From Cycas panzhihuaensis (lineage: Eukaryota; Cycadophyta), in contig CM041465.1 of assembly GCA_023213395.1 (NCBI GenBank), positions 226,989,741 through 227,053,740 on the forward strand: 64,000 nucleotides of DNA, written 5' to 3'. The notes under the pieces were generated by a model. That model worked only from the letters and a program-made list of their open reading frames with translations. It searched no databases and had not been told where the DNA came from. Below, one piece after another: positions 1-15,608 of the stretch (position 1 is the first letter of the stretch; each line of letters starts with the position of its first letter). The translations under genes were made by a program, and so were the position numbers.

Positions 1-3000
1 GCTAATTTGAAGTGAATATTAGTCATTTAGAATGCATACTCTTTTTGAAATCAGTGATTATATGCTTAGAAGCTTTTCTATCATTAGAACCTATTTTCTA
101 CATTGTTCTTAATGATATGAATGATTATTAGCGTATTAGGTGTTTCACTAAAATTTAGCCTATGTCAAACATTCATGTACTTTGTAGATCAATTTACTTA
201 TTCATGCATGTGTTTACTTATTAAATGAGATTGTATTAAGGCATTTGAAATGTTATACTATGCTTTTAGTTGAACTTGGCTTAACTTTGGTGAAATTATA
301 TGCAAATATTAATGATGATGTATGATTGAGTGATAATATATATGCAATGATACTTCTTATATGCCAAAGAGTGAAAACTATAGCAATATATCTTTCCTTC
401 AACCCATTCTAAATCATTTTTCCTTATACTTTACTTCTTTTTGTGTTGTTTCCACTTAATTTCATATTTTGTTATCAACTTATGGTATTTTTGAGCCTTG
501 TTTTCACCTTAAGCATCTCTTCTAAGTCTTGTTTTACCATTTCTAGAGTTGATATTATTTCATTCAATGAATAATATTTGACATTTTTTTATTTCTCTTC
601 CTTCATTTTCTTGTTTTTTATTTCAATGCATTGTTGACATTATTAAAAATATGACTTTATTTATAAAATACTATCAATCATATTTTATGATTAAAATCAT
701 TTTTTTCATCCTTCACAAAATACGATTGACCGCATTTTATGAAGGAAATTACATTTTTTACTGTATTGCATGTAAATTTTTTTGGCCAAGCATGCCATTT
801 TCCTTCTTATCTCACTCACCATTGCCCAAATTTTATGTTTCTCATGGATTCTTTCTACTTAAAACCCCCAAACTCTATAGGATAGATTCATTCATGCAAT
901 CTTACAAGAAGAGAGCTAAGAGAGAATCAAGAGAAGGAGAGAACTTGAGATTAGAATGCTTAAGCTAAAATTGTTTCTAAGACTTGCTATAATATTTTGC
1001 TTCTCAAAGGATTTATTCTCATTTATAGACTATCATCATTAGTCTGGTAATGTTACTTGTGTTTTCTTTGCTTTGATTCTAATGATTTTATCTTCATATT
1101 ATGCCTTTTATCATACAAACTTTTCAATCTTTAAACTAGTTCTTGTTAAGGTTTTTCTTTCTTTCTTTGGAAAATTTGGCTAAAATGTTAGCCCTTTATG
1201 GGATTATCATAGGTCAACTAAGGTGAAGAGAGGGCAATATTTAACCCCTTCATCATTCTATTTATAGATCCTCCTTCCCATTCTTCCATAGTAGCTAAAT
1301 TCTTCCAAGATATATTGTTTATTTCTTCTTGTATTGGTGGTGATTTTTTTGAATCTTTACTATTCTCCTTTTTACCTATCTTTTAAAAGGAAAAGTGGTA
1401 AAGAATTAGACAAAAAGGGAGATGCCATGCTGAGGCACAAGTCTAATACCTTTCATTAGGATGTTTTATGGTTAATTGCTTTGGTTTCCTTGATTCTCTT
1501 CTTTCTCTCTTCTCATTAAAAGAAAAACTTTATGTGCTTCTTTTTACTTCTTCTTACAAGAAATGGGGTAGATTTAGCATTCTATGGTTGCATGTCATTT
1601 GAATGAAAACTAATAAACTTCATGCACTTGTATATGGGCATTTTACTTTTTATGTTACTCAGATCTAAACTTGCATGTTGAATCTTAGAAGGTTCATCTA
1701 TCATTAAAGCTAATAAAGTTTATTTTTAGCCTTTCATATTATATTTTATGGTTTATCTTTCTTATTAGAAATTGTTTTATGGTTGAAAGTATCTCAACTT
1801 TTATCACGCTCATTTATGAAAAAGGAAGGACTTTGGTTTGAGAGAGGTTTTATCATGATATCAACTTGCACTCTCTAGGTATGTATATGAGTTTTATTTT
1901 AGAGTTCTTCTAATTTTTCTTTCCATTTAAAAGCTAAATTCATTGTGAAAAAGTTGAGATCAAAGAGATCATTAAGAAAGGACCTTCATCTTGAAAATAC
2001 AAAATAAATTCTTTTGATCTCTCTACTTATTTCATTTTGAAAGTTTCTTTAAAAAAAAGAAAGAAAGGAAAAGAGAAAAAAGTGTGTCTTGTTTTATTTT
2101 TGTTTGCTTTAATAGTTCTTTTCTTCATGCAAATATATTTTGGGAATGTATGAGTATTTAATTACAATCCTCTCTCCAATCCTCAAGTAAAATGAAAAAG
2201 TTAAAAGAGATAAGGGAAAAGGGCATAAATAAAAATATTATTAGTAAAACTCCTAAACTTAAATCTCCTCTCATATTTGTGTAGGCTAGTTTACCTTTCA
2301 TTATAATATTAGAACTACACATTCTAGCCATACATGTTTCCATGAATCTCTAATCACAAAACATAAACAAGTAGAGACTCCTTCCTAGGAGTTGGTTAAA
2401 AATTATGCTAGGACCTTTATAGGTCAATAAATCTTTTATTGTTCTATTACAAGCAAAGAACAAACAAAGAAAAACAAGATTCTTGAGAGATAATCAACTT
2501 GGACAAGATCTGAACAACCATCAGGTGCTATTATCCTATGAAATTATTATGTATATCATGTTATAAAATCTCTAGAGAGAATATACTTGTATTATACTTG
2601 GGTTATCATAGTGGTGTAACCATTTTACTTGAGTACTTTTATAATAGTTATCTATTATTAGTCACTCTACCTATTTGTTAATCACAGGATGTTAGATTTG
2701 GATTAAGGTTCCATAGGCTTCTTATACTTGTTGATATTGTTATATTTCTTATGGGCATATCTATGTTACTTGTCCAAATTGAGAAACTTTAGGAGGTTAT
2801 TGCAACATTATAGCTTCTCAAGTGAATGGACCGTATTTGGTTGGCCCATCTTATTAAAAGTTGGATGACATTACATTAATATAATATGGGAATTTCTTAA
2901 TTTAATAGATGCTATTGAACTATATATGTAAAGGTATAACACATTGGCACATACTTTATAATTTATTATATATCTCTTATATATATTATTGTATATTTAG

Positions 3001-3118
3001 ATGCTTAATCTTCTGTGGTTATGATCTCATCTAATCACCTCTTGATGTGAAATGGAAGCCTAGTGAAATGACCTATTAGGTGTGGTGATGCATATTTATA
3101 TATTTAATATTTCATATT
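1..3118. other. AT-rich non-coding DNA, no gene recognised
   Basis: This stretch is AT-rich with many T-runs and A-runs and scattered stops in all frames. The longest frames (105 codons from 651 on plus, 61 codons ending at 2158 on minus) have low-complexity, Phe/Ile/Ser-rich translations with no domain I recognise, so I do not call them genes. I found no LTR termini, primer-binding site or polymerase motif. It may be very old transposon debris. Confidence 0.6.
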
Positions 3119-6003
<2,885 letters not shown>

Positions 6004-6201
6004 GGTTGAGATGTACATATACTTTGTAAATGATGCAAAAGTTATTTTAATAAAATAAAGGCTAGGTTGCTCAAAGTAAGTAGTGGTAGGTATGTGATAT
6101 GAATAAAAGAAGTTGTTCTTAGGGGGCATGTATAAGCGTTGATTAATATTGTCGCATAGCCTCACAATAGAGGGAGTTTTCTATCTATATGAGGTGTGGC
6201 A

Positions 6202-6509
6202 TCTTCATGTTTTTTGAATTTTTCTATCTTCATAAAATGTGACATCTTTTCTCCTTTACATAGTGTAGCGTGTTGCACCTTCATAGATTTCATAATTTTT
6301 TAATCTTTATTAATTATGATATACTCACCTCCTTGCAAAGTGTGAGGTCTTGCACCTTTAAAGATTTCATATTTTACCTATCTTTGTAAATTGTGATATG
6401 TTCATCTCCTTGCAAAATGTGCATTCTCATACTTTCATTTATTTCATACTTCTTCTCTCTTCATAAATTATGATATATTTGCCTCCTTATGAACTGTGAA
6501 GTATCATAC
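6202..6509. repeat. 77-bp tandem minisatellite, four units
   Basis: Four consecutive units of 77 bp (6202-6278, 6279-6355, 6356-6432, 6433-6509) share the order: TTCAT plus ATTTCATA, a T-rich spacer, AATTATGATAT, CTCCTTGCAAA, GTGTG and a terminal CATAC or GCAC. Units 2, 3 and 4 each count to exactly 77 bases when aligned by eye. More diverged copies of the same words (CTTATGAATT, TTGTGA, TTTCATA) continue to about 7050. Confidence 0.75.
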
Positions 6510-7100
6510 CATTATAGACTTGAAAGCTTACTCTTTCACAAATTTCTATGTTTGTATTTCTTCTTTGAGAATTAAGCAACATTCATGCCTTGGTGGACTA
6601 AGGAAATATGTTCCTTAATGAGTCAAGGAGTTTTCATTCTCATGAACTTCTGAAGTTGTTGTGACACTTATCTCATGAATTATGAAGTATTTAAAATATT
6701 GTGATTTCATGGATCTTGCAAACTTCATAACTTTTATCTTGTGCAACTTTTAGATTCCTTGCAATCTTATAGATTTTAGGACCATTAGCTTATGAATTTT
6801 GAAGGTTTCATATTCTCAAAATATTGTGAGATTGTATTATTTGAGTAATATGAACCATGGAGTTTTGCATTCTCTAAGGTCATTACATCCTCAAAATTTT
6901 GTGGATTTCACAACCCTCACTTCACGAGCTATAAAGCTTTCATATTATACAAAGTTGTGAGTTTTCACCTCCTTATAAATTTTGAAGTACAATATTTTTA
7001 TGAGTAATGAGTACCTACTACTTTATGAGTTGTGAGACCTATAAAACTTTAAAATATCAACTTTTATGGCCTCTTATATGCCATGTGTCATGCCATATAT
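6510..7100. repeat. degenerate continuation of the 77-bp repeat
   Basis: Repeated words such as TTATGAATTTTGAAG, CTCATGAATTATGAAG, TTGTGAGTTTTC and CTCCTTATAAATT recur at irregular spacing. They look like the unit at 6202-6509 after long decay. No reading frame of note is present. Confidence 0.4.
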
Positions 7101-9060
7101 TAGGATAACTTAGCATCTCCTATTAAGGAACTCGTGGACCCTATGCACCATGTGTCCTTACACTCTTTTGGATCCCCCCCTAACTAGAAGATCTACCACC
7201 ATACCTCTATGGGTTCCTTGATCATTAGTGATGAGTGATGGAGGCCTAACTCCCTTAATCCTAAACCCTACTATCCCCATGGTAGACTATCTCCATCTAA
7301 GTATGGCCTAACCTATCAACCATTATATCCATCATCCTCACCCTCCTAGTAGAGGCACATTCCCACTCATGATCCCTCTCCAATATAAGTTTGTCCCTCT
7401 CCTAGGCTATGAGATATAGCTTTATCCTCAATATAGCCACCTCTAGCTCTAAATATTAAACCCCTTTAGTATATGTTTTGTCTAGTTCAGATGTTATAGT
7501 TATTAGGGGTACCACCTAAGGCCCTAGCATTAAATCCTATCCCTAACATTGAGTAAGCTTTGTCCTATCCTTTATCCATGTTTGTATCACCCTTATTAAT
7601 AGAGTAAATATGACTATATGGAAACAGGATAATACTAGTAACTTGGTATCAACCATTGGAAGTTGCCCCTCCTCATATACCTTAAACAACATTGAACCTA
7701 GGACCTATTAAATAAAGTCAAATGTCAACATGTCTAGATTTGCAAGCATAAATAAGAATGTCTAATTAGTAACATTATAGAAAGGAGAATATAACTATAA
7801 ACCAAAATGAAATAAAAGTAGTTGAGAAAGGGAGTAGATAGAGATCTAACCCTTGGCTTTATTGTTTCCATCCTCTAGACTAGGCTCTTCCTTATCCTTT
7901 GGACCAAACCCACGGACCAACATCCCTAAGATAACACCTTCCCTCTATAGAGAGATTCCCTAACCTCCCTCTTCTCGTCTGCCAACAATAGCCTTTCCTA
8001 GCCTTCCTCACCTCCCCTACAAATAGTAATCTATCCCCTAGTCTTTATCTCGACCTCCATCATTTCCATCTCTACCTCTACATTTGCCTCCCTCACCACC
8101 TCTATTATCCCCTTAAACTAGGATAATCATCTCCACATCTAAATCCCCATATATCTCACTATAATGGTATCAAGTAAATAAAGCCATAATAAATAGGTCT
8201 AACTAACAAGCATAAGTAATCCTATTAACCAACTCACTAGGCCCCCCTCCTCTAAATCATGATGATCACTTATCAATTATAGGATCATTTAGGCTAATGG
8301 GCCTAGGCCACTACATGCTTTCACTCTAGCAAAATGATTAAGAAAACATGAATGTGATAGATAACAATATGAAAAACCTCCAAAATCATTGGATTTAAAC
8401 TTATCCAATTATAATATTATCTTGTCCATGATCATTAAGGCCTAATCAAACCTCTCCTCTACCTCATAATAGGTGACATAACCCCTTTAGCCACCAAGGA
8501 ACTTAGTATAGCTCTTCCTTTGAGTAATCCTAAATAGGAGGGCACAAGTAATTAGTTTGTGTTAATGGAATCCCCTTTACAATTAGGTAGGTAGCTATGC
8601 TAAGCCCATATTGATCCTACCTACCCCCTCTTTGAAAAAATATTGTCACCTAGTCTCTCATAATATCACTCTTATCTAGATTCCCAAGCTTTAGAGGGCC
8701 CCCTATATAAGGAACACATAGAACCCTTCAGATAACTCTAGTAGTAACCCTAAGATCCTCCATGAGAGGTAAGTGAAATACTTACCTTCTCTAGCCCTAA
8801 TGGTTAATTGAGTCAACTAAGAGAGCCTAATCAAAGGCATACTACTAAGAGGTCACTACTTTATGTAACTTACAACTCCATAAGATAACCTAGGTCTCAT
8901 TGTCTATATGGATGGCTAAATCAAGCATAGCCTAACCTATAAACTCTCTATTTATAACTATGATCATTACCTACAAACCTAAAATAATCATTAGTCAGTT
9001 CTTAGTAGTCAAATGTATGATAAAAATAAAAAATAATAATTGGAGAAATGAAAAAAATTT
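7101..9060. other. C-rich degenerate stretch, probably old transposon
   Basis: On the plus strand C clearly exceeds G over about 2 kb, with many CCTC, CCCC and CCTAACC words and very few CpG. This is the reverse of the G-over-C bias of elements A and B on the same strand. The bias could mean a plus-strand element of similar composition, but no protein motif survives that I can read. All frames carry frequent stops. Confidence 0.35.
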
Positions 9061-9094
9061 ATTCCGTAGGCTTCTTTAGTAATTCTCAATTATA

Positions 9095-9435
9095 CTACGA
9101 TGCCCTATTCTAAATTTTAAAATAAGATATCATGTTCTATCATAACCCATGATAAGAAGTAACATCCTATTATAAAATTCAAAATAGGACATCATATCCT
9201 ATTATAAAACCTATCCATAGGTTTCATAATAAGGCATGATGTACCATTATAGAATTCTTAATAGGATATTATGTCCTATTATATGCATTCATAATGAGTC
9301 ATCATGCCCCATTCTAAGTTTTAAAATGGGGAACGATCCAGAAAAAAATATCTCATTATAGATCACACCCTATTTCAAAACATAGAATGGGTCATGATAT
9401 CTTATTATGAGCATCCCATTACGAATTGCACCTAG
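9095..9435. repeat. cluster of short palindromic repeats (CATAATAGGACATxATGTCCTATTATG type)
   Basis: About eight imperfect units built on AATAGGACAT and its reverse complement ATGTCCTATT, spaced by roughly 35-45 bp and often joined by TAAAATTC. Both single arms and back-to-back inverted pairs occur, so the segment could form several hairpins. It lies about 240 bp from the left end of element A. Confidence 0.6.
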
Positions 9436-9675
9436 TTATCCTATGTAAAAAAATAAAAAAGTAAAGGAAAATTTATAAAAAATTCTAAGTTCTAAATAAA
9501 TACAAATATTTAGGACACTATTTTATCTATTCCTAGCCATAAGTAAGGGTCTACAAGAACTCCATTTAACCAAAAAAAATCCTAAATTAGGGTAAAACTA
9601 TAAAATTAGGGTTTTGTAAAAAAATTAAAATAACTAAACAAAGAAAGATTCAAGCCTATTAGGCCTACTCATCAC

Positions 9676-12272
9676 TAAAACACACCAAAATCTTGGAGCC
9701 ATAAGATAGCTACACTTTGGGATAAGACGTGAGACCTAGGGTGTAGAGCCTTAACATATATAAGCAAATCTTATGATGTCAACTTTGGAAATCTATGCAC
9801 TTCTTGAGAACAGTGACAAGGGGATAGGTATTATCTGACCTAAGAAGCTAAACTAAGGGTAGGTGGTATGTGTGCATGTGTATGGGGGGCTAGTTAATAG
9901 TAGGGTTGTGATGAATCTTGTTTTGTTTCTTTTTGGTTCTTTTGGTTAAAAAGAAAGATCTAAGGCCAACTAAGAGGAATCAGCAAACACTTAATATAAG
10001 TTGTATGCTCCTTTTATTTTACATGTAGAAAATCACTATCATAACCCTAGTTTTATCGTGTATTCCCTTGTGGATTTAGGACTCACAATAACGCAGTCCC
10101 TCCTCACATCTTAGGTTTGTAAAAAATGGAAAGTAGCATGCAACTAATCTAATTCCTAATTCCTAAAACAAGTGTATAACATGTGCAAGTGATGAAAAGA
10201 AATGTAAATGTTTTCATCTTTTTTTTTATTTAAGGGAAGAAAAGGGTAGATATATAAGTCTTTTCCTCGTTTCCTTTCATCTCTTTTCTTTTCTAAATAA
10301 AAAGATGAGAGAAGGGGGGAAAGGAGAAAATACGAATGTAAACTACAATGTCTTTTTCTTTTTTTTCTCTTTTTTTTTTCTTCTTTTAATAAAAGGGAGA
10401 AAGTAAAGGGTAGGAAATACACTAGGATGCCTCTCTTTTCTTTTTTTTCTACCCTTTTCTTCTATTTTTGAAAGATAAATCAAAAGAATGTTTCCTTGTA
10501 AACTCTTCTTTTTATTCTCTTTCCTTCCTCTTTTCTTCTTCTTTAAAAAAAAATAATAATAACAAGATGCAAATAATAATCTAAAACAACTAAGGTGTAC
10601 CTAGTAGAACAATGACTGTAGTAGTTTTAATCTTCTTCTTAAAGTTCCAAGGGCACTCCCAAGAGAACCAAACAAGTGGGAAATGCACTATTAACAAAAC
10701 CTAAGAAAATTTTGGCAGCATTTATGATTACCAATTGGATTTATGATGAAATAAAGAATGATGCAAAGATATATTTTGAAGAAAATAATAAAAATTAAAT
10801 AACACTTTACCTCTTTAAAGTGGTTGCTAATGTTTTAGGCCACTACAACTTACTTGATCAATAGTGTTTAAGTTGAAAATCTCATAAACATCTTTCCTGT
10901 TCCCTGCATGAATGTTATAAACCTATAAGACGAGCAAATCTATTGGAAATCCAATGATTTGATCATATATACCTCACAAAAAGTAAAGACTCCAAGTACT
11001 AAGAAGTAAATCCTAATCTATAAGACAAAATATAATAAATAGGTTGGGGTACCTTAGAATGGCAATCATCCCCTAATATATCTAAGGCCCCTAAGGGTAC
11101 TTAGGTGCCTACCCAATCTTACAATTTTTAAAGCAATAAACTAAGCAATAAGTAAAGGGAGAAATGAGGAAACACTCACCAAATAGATGAATAAAAATCA
11201 TGAAACCAAACTAAAACAAGCTCACTAGCTACTCTTACCATTTACTCATACAAGCATAGTACATAAATGGTGCCAAATAAAAGAAGAAAGGGATAACCAT
11301 GTCAACCAAAAATTGATCACCTATACCTTGCTTGAGGGAATTTATGGCCAATGCTAATAGAATTTCTCCTCTAAGGATTTCTAAATTTCTTGAGGTATTT
11401 GTGCCTCCAATCTTCAAATAGGTGCTAGTAACATGAATTAAGTGCTAATTTCTATAGAAATTTTGACAACATAATAGTAGGGTCTCACTATTAAAAAGGT
11501 CTTCTCCTATTCTTTGGAAAAAGAAGGGGATAAAATAGAAAAAATAAGGGTGAGGTGTTAGTGGATTTTTACCCACAATGTGGGGAAAACCATCAACCCA
11601 AAACCATGAGTTTGGTCATGGTTTGAGGGATTTGGCTTTGGGAAGCTTAAGATTTAGGAGAATTTGGAGCATTTTAGGCCTCTAAATGTAACAAAGATTG
11701 ACCTAAAACTTATGCAACCTACATAAAACTAATAATTAGATATTTATGAGCTAACTATCACCATAAAACTCAAATCTGGGTTGGTGATAATCATACTATA
11801 AACATGTTTACAATAATATGAAGTACTTCATGGTACTATTATTGCAAACAAAAATCAAAGTGGTATATAAAAAACTATAATTTTCTTATCAATTTCATCA
11901 TGCAATCAATCTAAACTCACAACTGGCAAATCTTAAGGTAAGACATAGTCAATAATAAGTGAGAAAGTGATTGAAACTAGGCCCAATGGGTGACAATAAG
12001 ATGAAAAATCAAGATGGAAACAAAGTTGCAAGTAAGGGGAGATCCTATTTCTAGCATGGGAAACTCAATGGTTAGACTAAATGGCTATGGACCAATGTCT
12101 TACTCATCATTAATATATGAGAGGCATGGGTAAATAATCAAATAAGGATCTATAGTATACATCAACCATATAAAACTAAATGTAAACTAGTAAGGCATAA
12201 AAAGTCAAGAGGCATACTTATACTTACTAATTCATTTGTATATCTAAGCCCAATTCCAAAAGCCAGGAAACA
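9676..12272 (-). repeat. element A 3' LTR (left)
   Basis: Aligns along its length with 45499-48121. The stretch CTACACTTTGGGATAA at about 9706 is shared with about 45522. It starts TAAAACAC (decayed TG) and ends GGAAACA. It contains long T/C-rich and poly-T tracts (10150-10560) matched in the right copy. Small frames inside it (88 codons ending at 10156, 60 codons ending at 11235) are not conserved as proteins. Confidence 0.85.
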
Positions 12273-12283
12273 CTTCCCCCTTG
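12273..12283 (-). promoter_or_regulatory. element A polypurine tract
   Basis: On minus the sequence next to the 3' LTR reads AAGGGGGAAG followed directly by TGTTTCC, the LTR start. This is the classical position and composition of the plus-strand priming tract, and it fixes the orientation of A. Confidence 0.75.
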
Positions 12284-12950
12284 GTAGCAAAACCTCTTCA
12301 ATATAAAGTTGGAAGATGGTGAATACCACTAACACGAATGATGTGAGATGCAATAATAATAAAAATCAAATGTATGTATATCATATGGAGCAATGTCTAC
12401 CATAGTTGTGCCTCATTAGCAACAAATCAAAGGGGTGTTACCCTTAGTTTAGCCTCCTAGTGAAACTATAATAGAGGAAAAATACCGATTTAGAATCATT
12501 ATCACCCTCATAAGCCAAGGGGGGTTGTCTTGGCCCTTCTGACAAATGCCCCTAGGTTGGTTGGGTTCTCATGTAATAAATCAAAATGATGGATCATGGA
12601 AGAGAGGTGTCATCTATCAGGGGGTTTGGCATACAACTCATGGATTCATTAACCATATCCTAGGGGAATGGCCCATGGAATGTAGCATGGACAGAATGAA
12701 TAGGTCGATGCTCTTCATGTGGGTCTCCTAAAGAAGTAATATTTGGAAAATTGAGGTGTCTATTATGTGGGAATTAGGATGAGTGATGAGTCACATATGC
12801 CCTAAGGTAAGGGGGCCCCACCTTGGGGAAGATGGGGAGGGCTACATTGGGGGTTAACCTAGATATATATGGGTTTGGACCAAAGGGGGGAGGGATGTCT
12901 ACTTAGGAGGACTCTCCCTTGGTGATATTGATAAAGGCTACCTAGCATGG
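12284..12950 (-). other. element A 3' internal non-coding segment
   Basis: The first 80 bases after the polypurine tract can be aligned with the corresponding region of B (18130-18200). The remainder to about 12940 is GGGG- and CCCC-rich. I could not match it to B or C, and it carries no recognisable domain. In an autonomous Tat element, RT, RNase H and integrase would lie between here and the protease. Here they are absent. Confidence 0.45.
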
Positions 12951-13239
12951 GAGTTACTCATAACCCTCATCATCATATTTGTGATCACTAAGGATGGCCA
13001 AATAATCGTAACTTCCAGCACTGATAAGGGCAAAACACACTAAATTCAGTTGGGAGAAAGGAGCTTCCTCCCCTTCGTAGGGTGATTTATCCTTAGATAA
13101 TCCTATAATGGATGGATTAGAGGGATCCTCCTCCCTATCCATAGCTCTAAAGATGGCTTAACAATCTTGATAAGATGATCAAGTGGGTGGTGGCCCTTGA
13201 GTAATAACTCTAATTTGCCCTTGATGGGCAAATTTGAGT

Positions 13240-13700
13240 TGGGCCCATCATAAAGAGCATACCACTCCTATTTGGTCTAACCATGGTTGACCTAATAGGA
13301 GGTTATAATCAACATCGATGTCTAAGATAATGATGTTAATTTATACAATCTCATTCTCTAATATAAGAAGAAGGTTCACTATCCCTAAAGGTGACTTCTA
13401 GCTCCCATCATACCCTTGGCATTTCCAATGGATGGGCTCAAGAGCTTCTATGTCCAACTTCTCTAACATACACATGGGCATGGCATTTAAGGAAGAACTA
13501 TTATCTATAATGGTCCTATTCAAAGTGAATTCAAGTGTCTCAATTATGAAAGTAAAAGGATAGTGCCAAAGGATTTGCCTATCCTTGGTAGAAGGGAGGT
13601 CACGCGAGTCAAATGTGATGAGGGGCAACCCATGTGAGGAGGTCTCCACAGAGTGAATGCAGGTATTGTTGTGCCCCAAGGCCTCTAAGAGGAAGGCCAC
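13240..13700 (-). pseudogene. element A retropepsin-like aspartic protease remnant
   Basis: A minus-strand frame of 100 codons (13700 to 13398) contains the flap of a gag-pol aspartic protease. The active-site segment reads TIIDNSSSLNAMP, where family members have D-[TSN]-G-S, so the glycine is changed to serine. The frame ends at CQGYDGS, a motif shared with the protease of B. Just downstream on minus, about 13300-13240, a second frame gives DVDYNLLLGQPWLDQ, the C-terminal signature (LGxPWL). The protease cuts Gag-Pol during particle maturation. The break between the two parts and the changed active site indicate a dead copy. Confidence 0.8.
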
Positions 13701-14199
13701 TTAGTCAAGGTAGCTCTTTAAAATATTCATCAGAGACATCCTAGTAGAGATAATATGCAGTTCTTTGATAATCAAGAAAGCTTTCCCTTTTCTAATGGGT
13801 TGGGGAATGGCCTGCCTGAAATCATAGTATCTTGGTTGGACTGGCATAGTTTTAGGGATAACCAAGATTTCTATTAGATAACTTTTTGAAACATTTTGTT
13901 ATTACAAAGTACAGACCTCTTTGGTCTCCTTTACTACTTATGACCAAGTAATGAGACATACTTAAGTGGTCTCAAGCAGTTGAATGAGGATGAAGTGGGT
14001 TGAGTCATAAGACTCGAATGCATGGAGGTATCCATTAGACACTTCCCCTTGGATTAATTTGATGGAGGGGGAGGTGAAGGTCCCCTCTACCCCCTAGTTC
14101 ATCGATTCTATTATTGGGTCCCTTGGTCCTATTCCTCATGATTAGGGAATAGATCTTAATGGATCAAATGTTCCAAATTAAGTTTAGAAGCAGTTTTAG

Positions 14200-14924
14200 T
14201 TTGAGGGTTATGTGGTAGAGCCAATTCAGGGTGTTGGGTCCAATACCTTGAATCATTGTGAGTATAGTTGCCATAGATTTCAAACCACTTCTTTTTAGGA
14301 GGAGGTATTGTCCTCTTCCCTTATGAAGATTGAGTGGTCTCATTCTTAGGCGGTGGGGTTTGGCCAATTTATTGAACCTATTGATAACCTAGTAGGGAAG
14401 GGTATGACTCATATATAGACTGAGCTAGTTGTAGATTTAAATCTCTTATCATCCACTCAAAAGAATGAATGGCAAAGGGAAGGGGGTATAAGGTCTTGTC
14501 AATTATATTGACAAGACCTAGAAGACTATTGTGGTCTCTTTTAATTACTTAGGGGAGGTAGTGCTTCATGATATTTATGTATTTTTATTAATCTTCTTAA
14601 GACTCACTTGGATCTCAATAGACTCTAAGGCCAAGCACTTGGCTATGGCTGATTCACATATGGTTGGCCCCATTTTAAGGACCTCTATATGGACTTCAAG
14701 ACATAGAGTATTTATGAAAATATCTCTCTTCAATTCCTCTAGCAATGTGGCCTTTGAGGAATGGAGGAGATCATGGAACCTACGAAGGAAATTCTTATTT
14801 AATTCTTCATTGCCTTGTTTAAGTGAGAAAAGGGCTTTAACCCCACTCTTAAATGGTTGTGCTATGTCAAAGTAATTAGAAAAAGCATCAAATAATTGCT
14901 AGAAAGTGGAAATCAAATGGGTAG
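14200..14924 (-). pseudogene. element A gag, C-terminal part with degenerate zinc knuckle
   Basis: Minus-strand translation of about 14870-14575 reads as a plant Ty3/gypsy capsid segment, including SLKQGNEELNKNFLRRFHD and EELKRDIFINTL, matching the gag of B. Near 14300-14235 the nucleocapsid segment reads KKWFEIYGNYTHNDSRY, where B has WCSIYGKCFHEDSQC. Both outer cysteines of the zinc knuckle have changed to Phe and Tyr. The gene is interrupted at 14924 by element B and resumes at 43822. Gag forms the virus-like particle that packages element RNA. Confidence 0.75.
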
Positions 14925-15567
14925 TGGAAGCACACCTTTGGGTGTCACCAGATATGAAGAGATCAAGCTGATACAATCAATGATCATGTGGCTATATGAT
15001 CTATAGAAGCAAGGAAAATGATTATCCACAAAGGGCATCTACGCATTGGAACGTAGGTTCGAGGACCCAAAAATTGCACACAAACTTCCCCTCAAGGTGA
15101 GTACCTTCTCGATTCAAGACGAGCGAAAGAGGGGATTCCTTGGTTTGTCGAGTAGCCTCAAAAAGACCCTCCTATCTTGGGTGGCCAAGGAGGGAGGATT
15201 GAGATGGGATACACCCTTTCCAAGAAGAGGGAACAAAGAAGTAGGTCCTAATCAGAGGAGGGAGTACCTATGAGTAAGCAACGAGTAAATGGTAGTGCAA
15301 AGGAGAAGGGGAAGTTGGGCTAGAAGAGACCAACTTCTAAATGGAGGTAAGGCAAAGTGAGGTCTCACCAAAAGGGAAGAGGAGGACCTTAAGGGAGGAT
15401 GTCCCGAAGGCACCTACACCTAGAATAGATGACTAGATGTAAGAGGATTAGGCAAAGTATTTTGTTTCTTTGTTTTCATTATACAATGAGGTAGGATAGT
15501 GCTATGAGTTATTATTATTTCTGGTTTGTATTTGGACTAAAAAAGAAAGTAAACAAGGAAAGATAAT

Positions 15568-15608
<41 letters not shown>

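Noticed and set aside
651-968. 105-codon plus frame as a possible small gene
   Set aside because: Translation is Phe/Ile-rich low complexity with no domain, in AT-rich DNA where such frames occur by chance.
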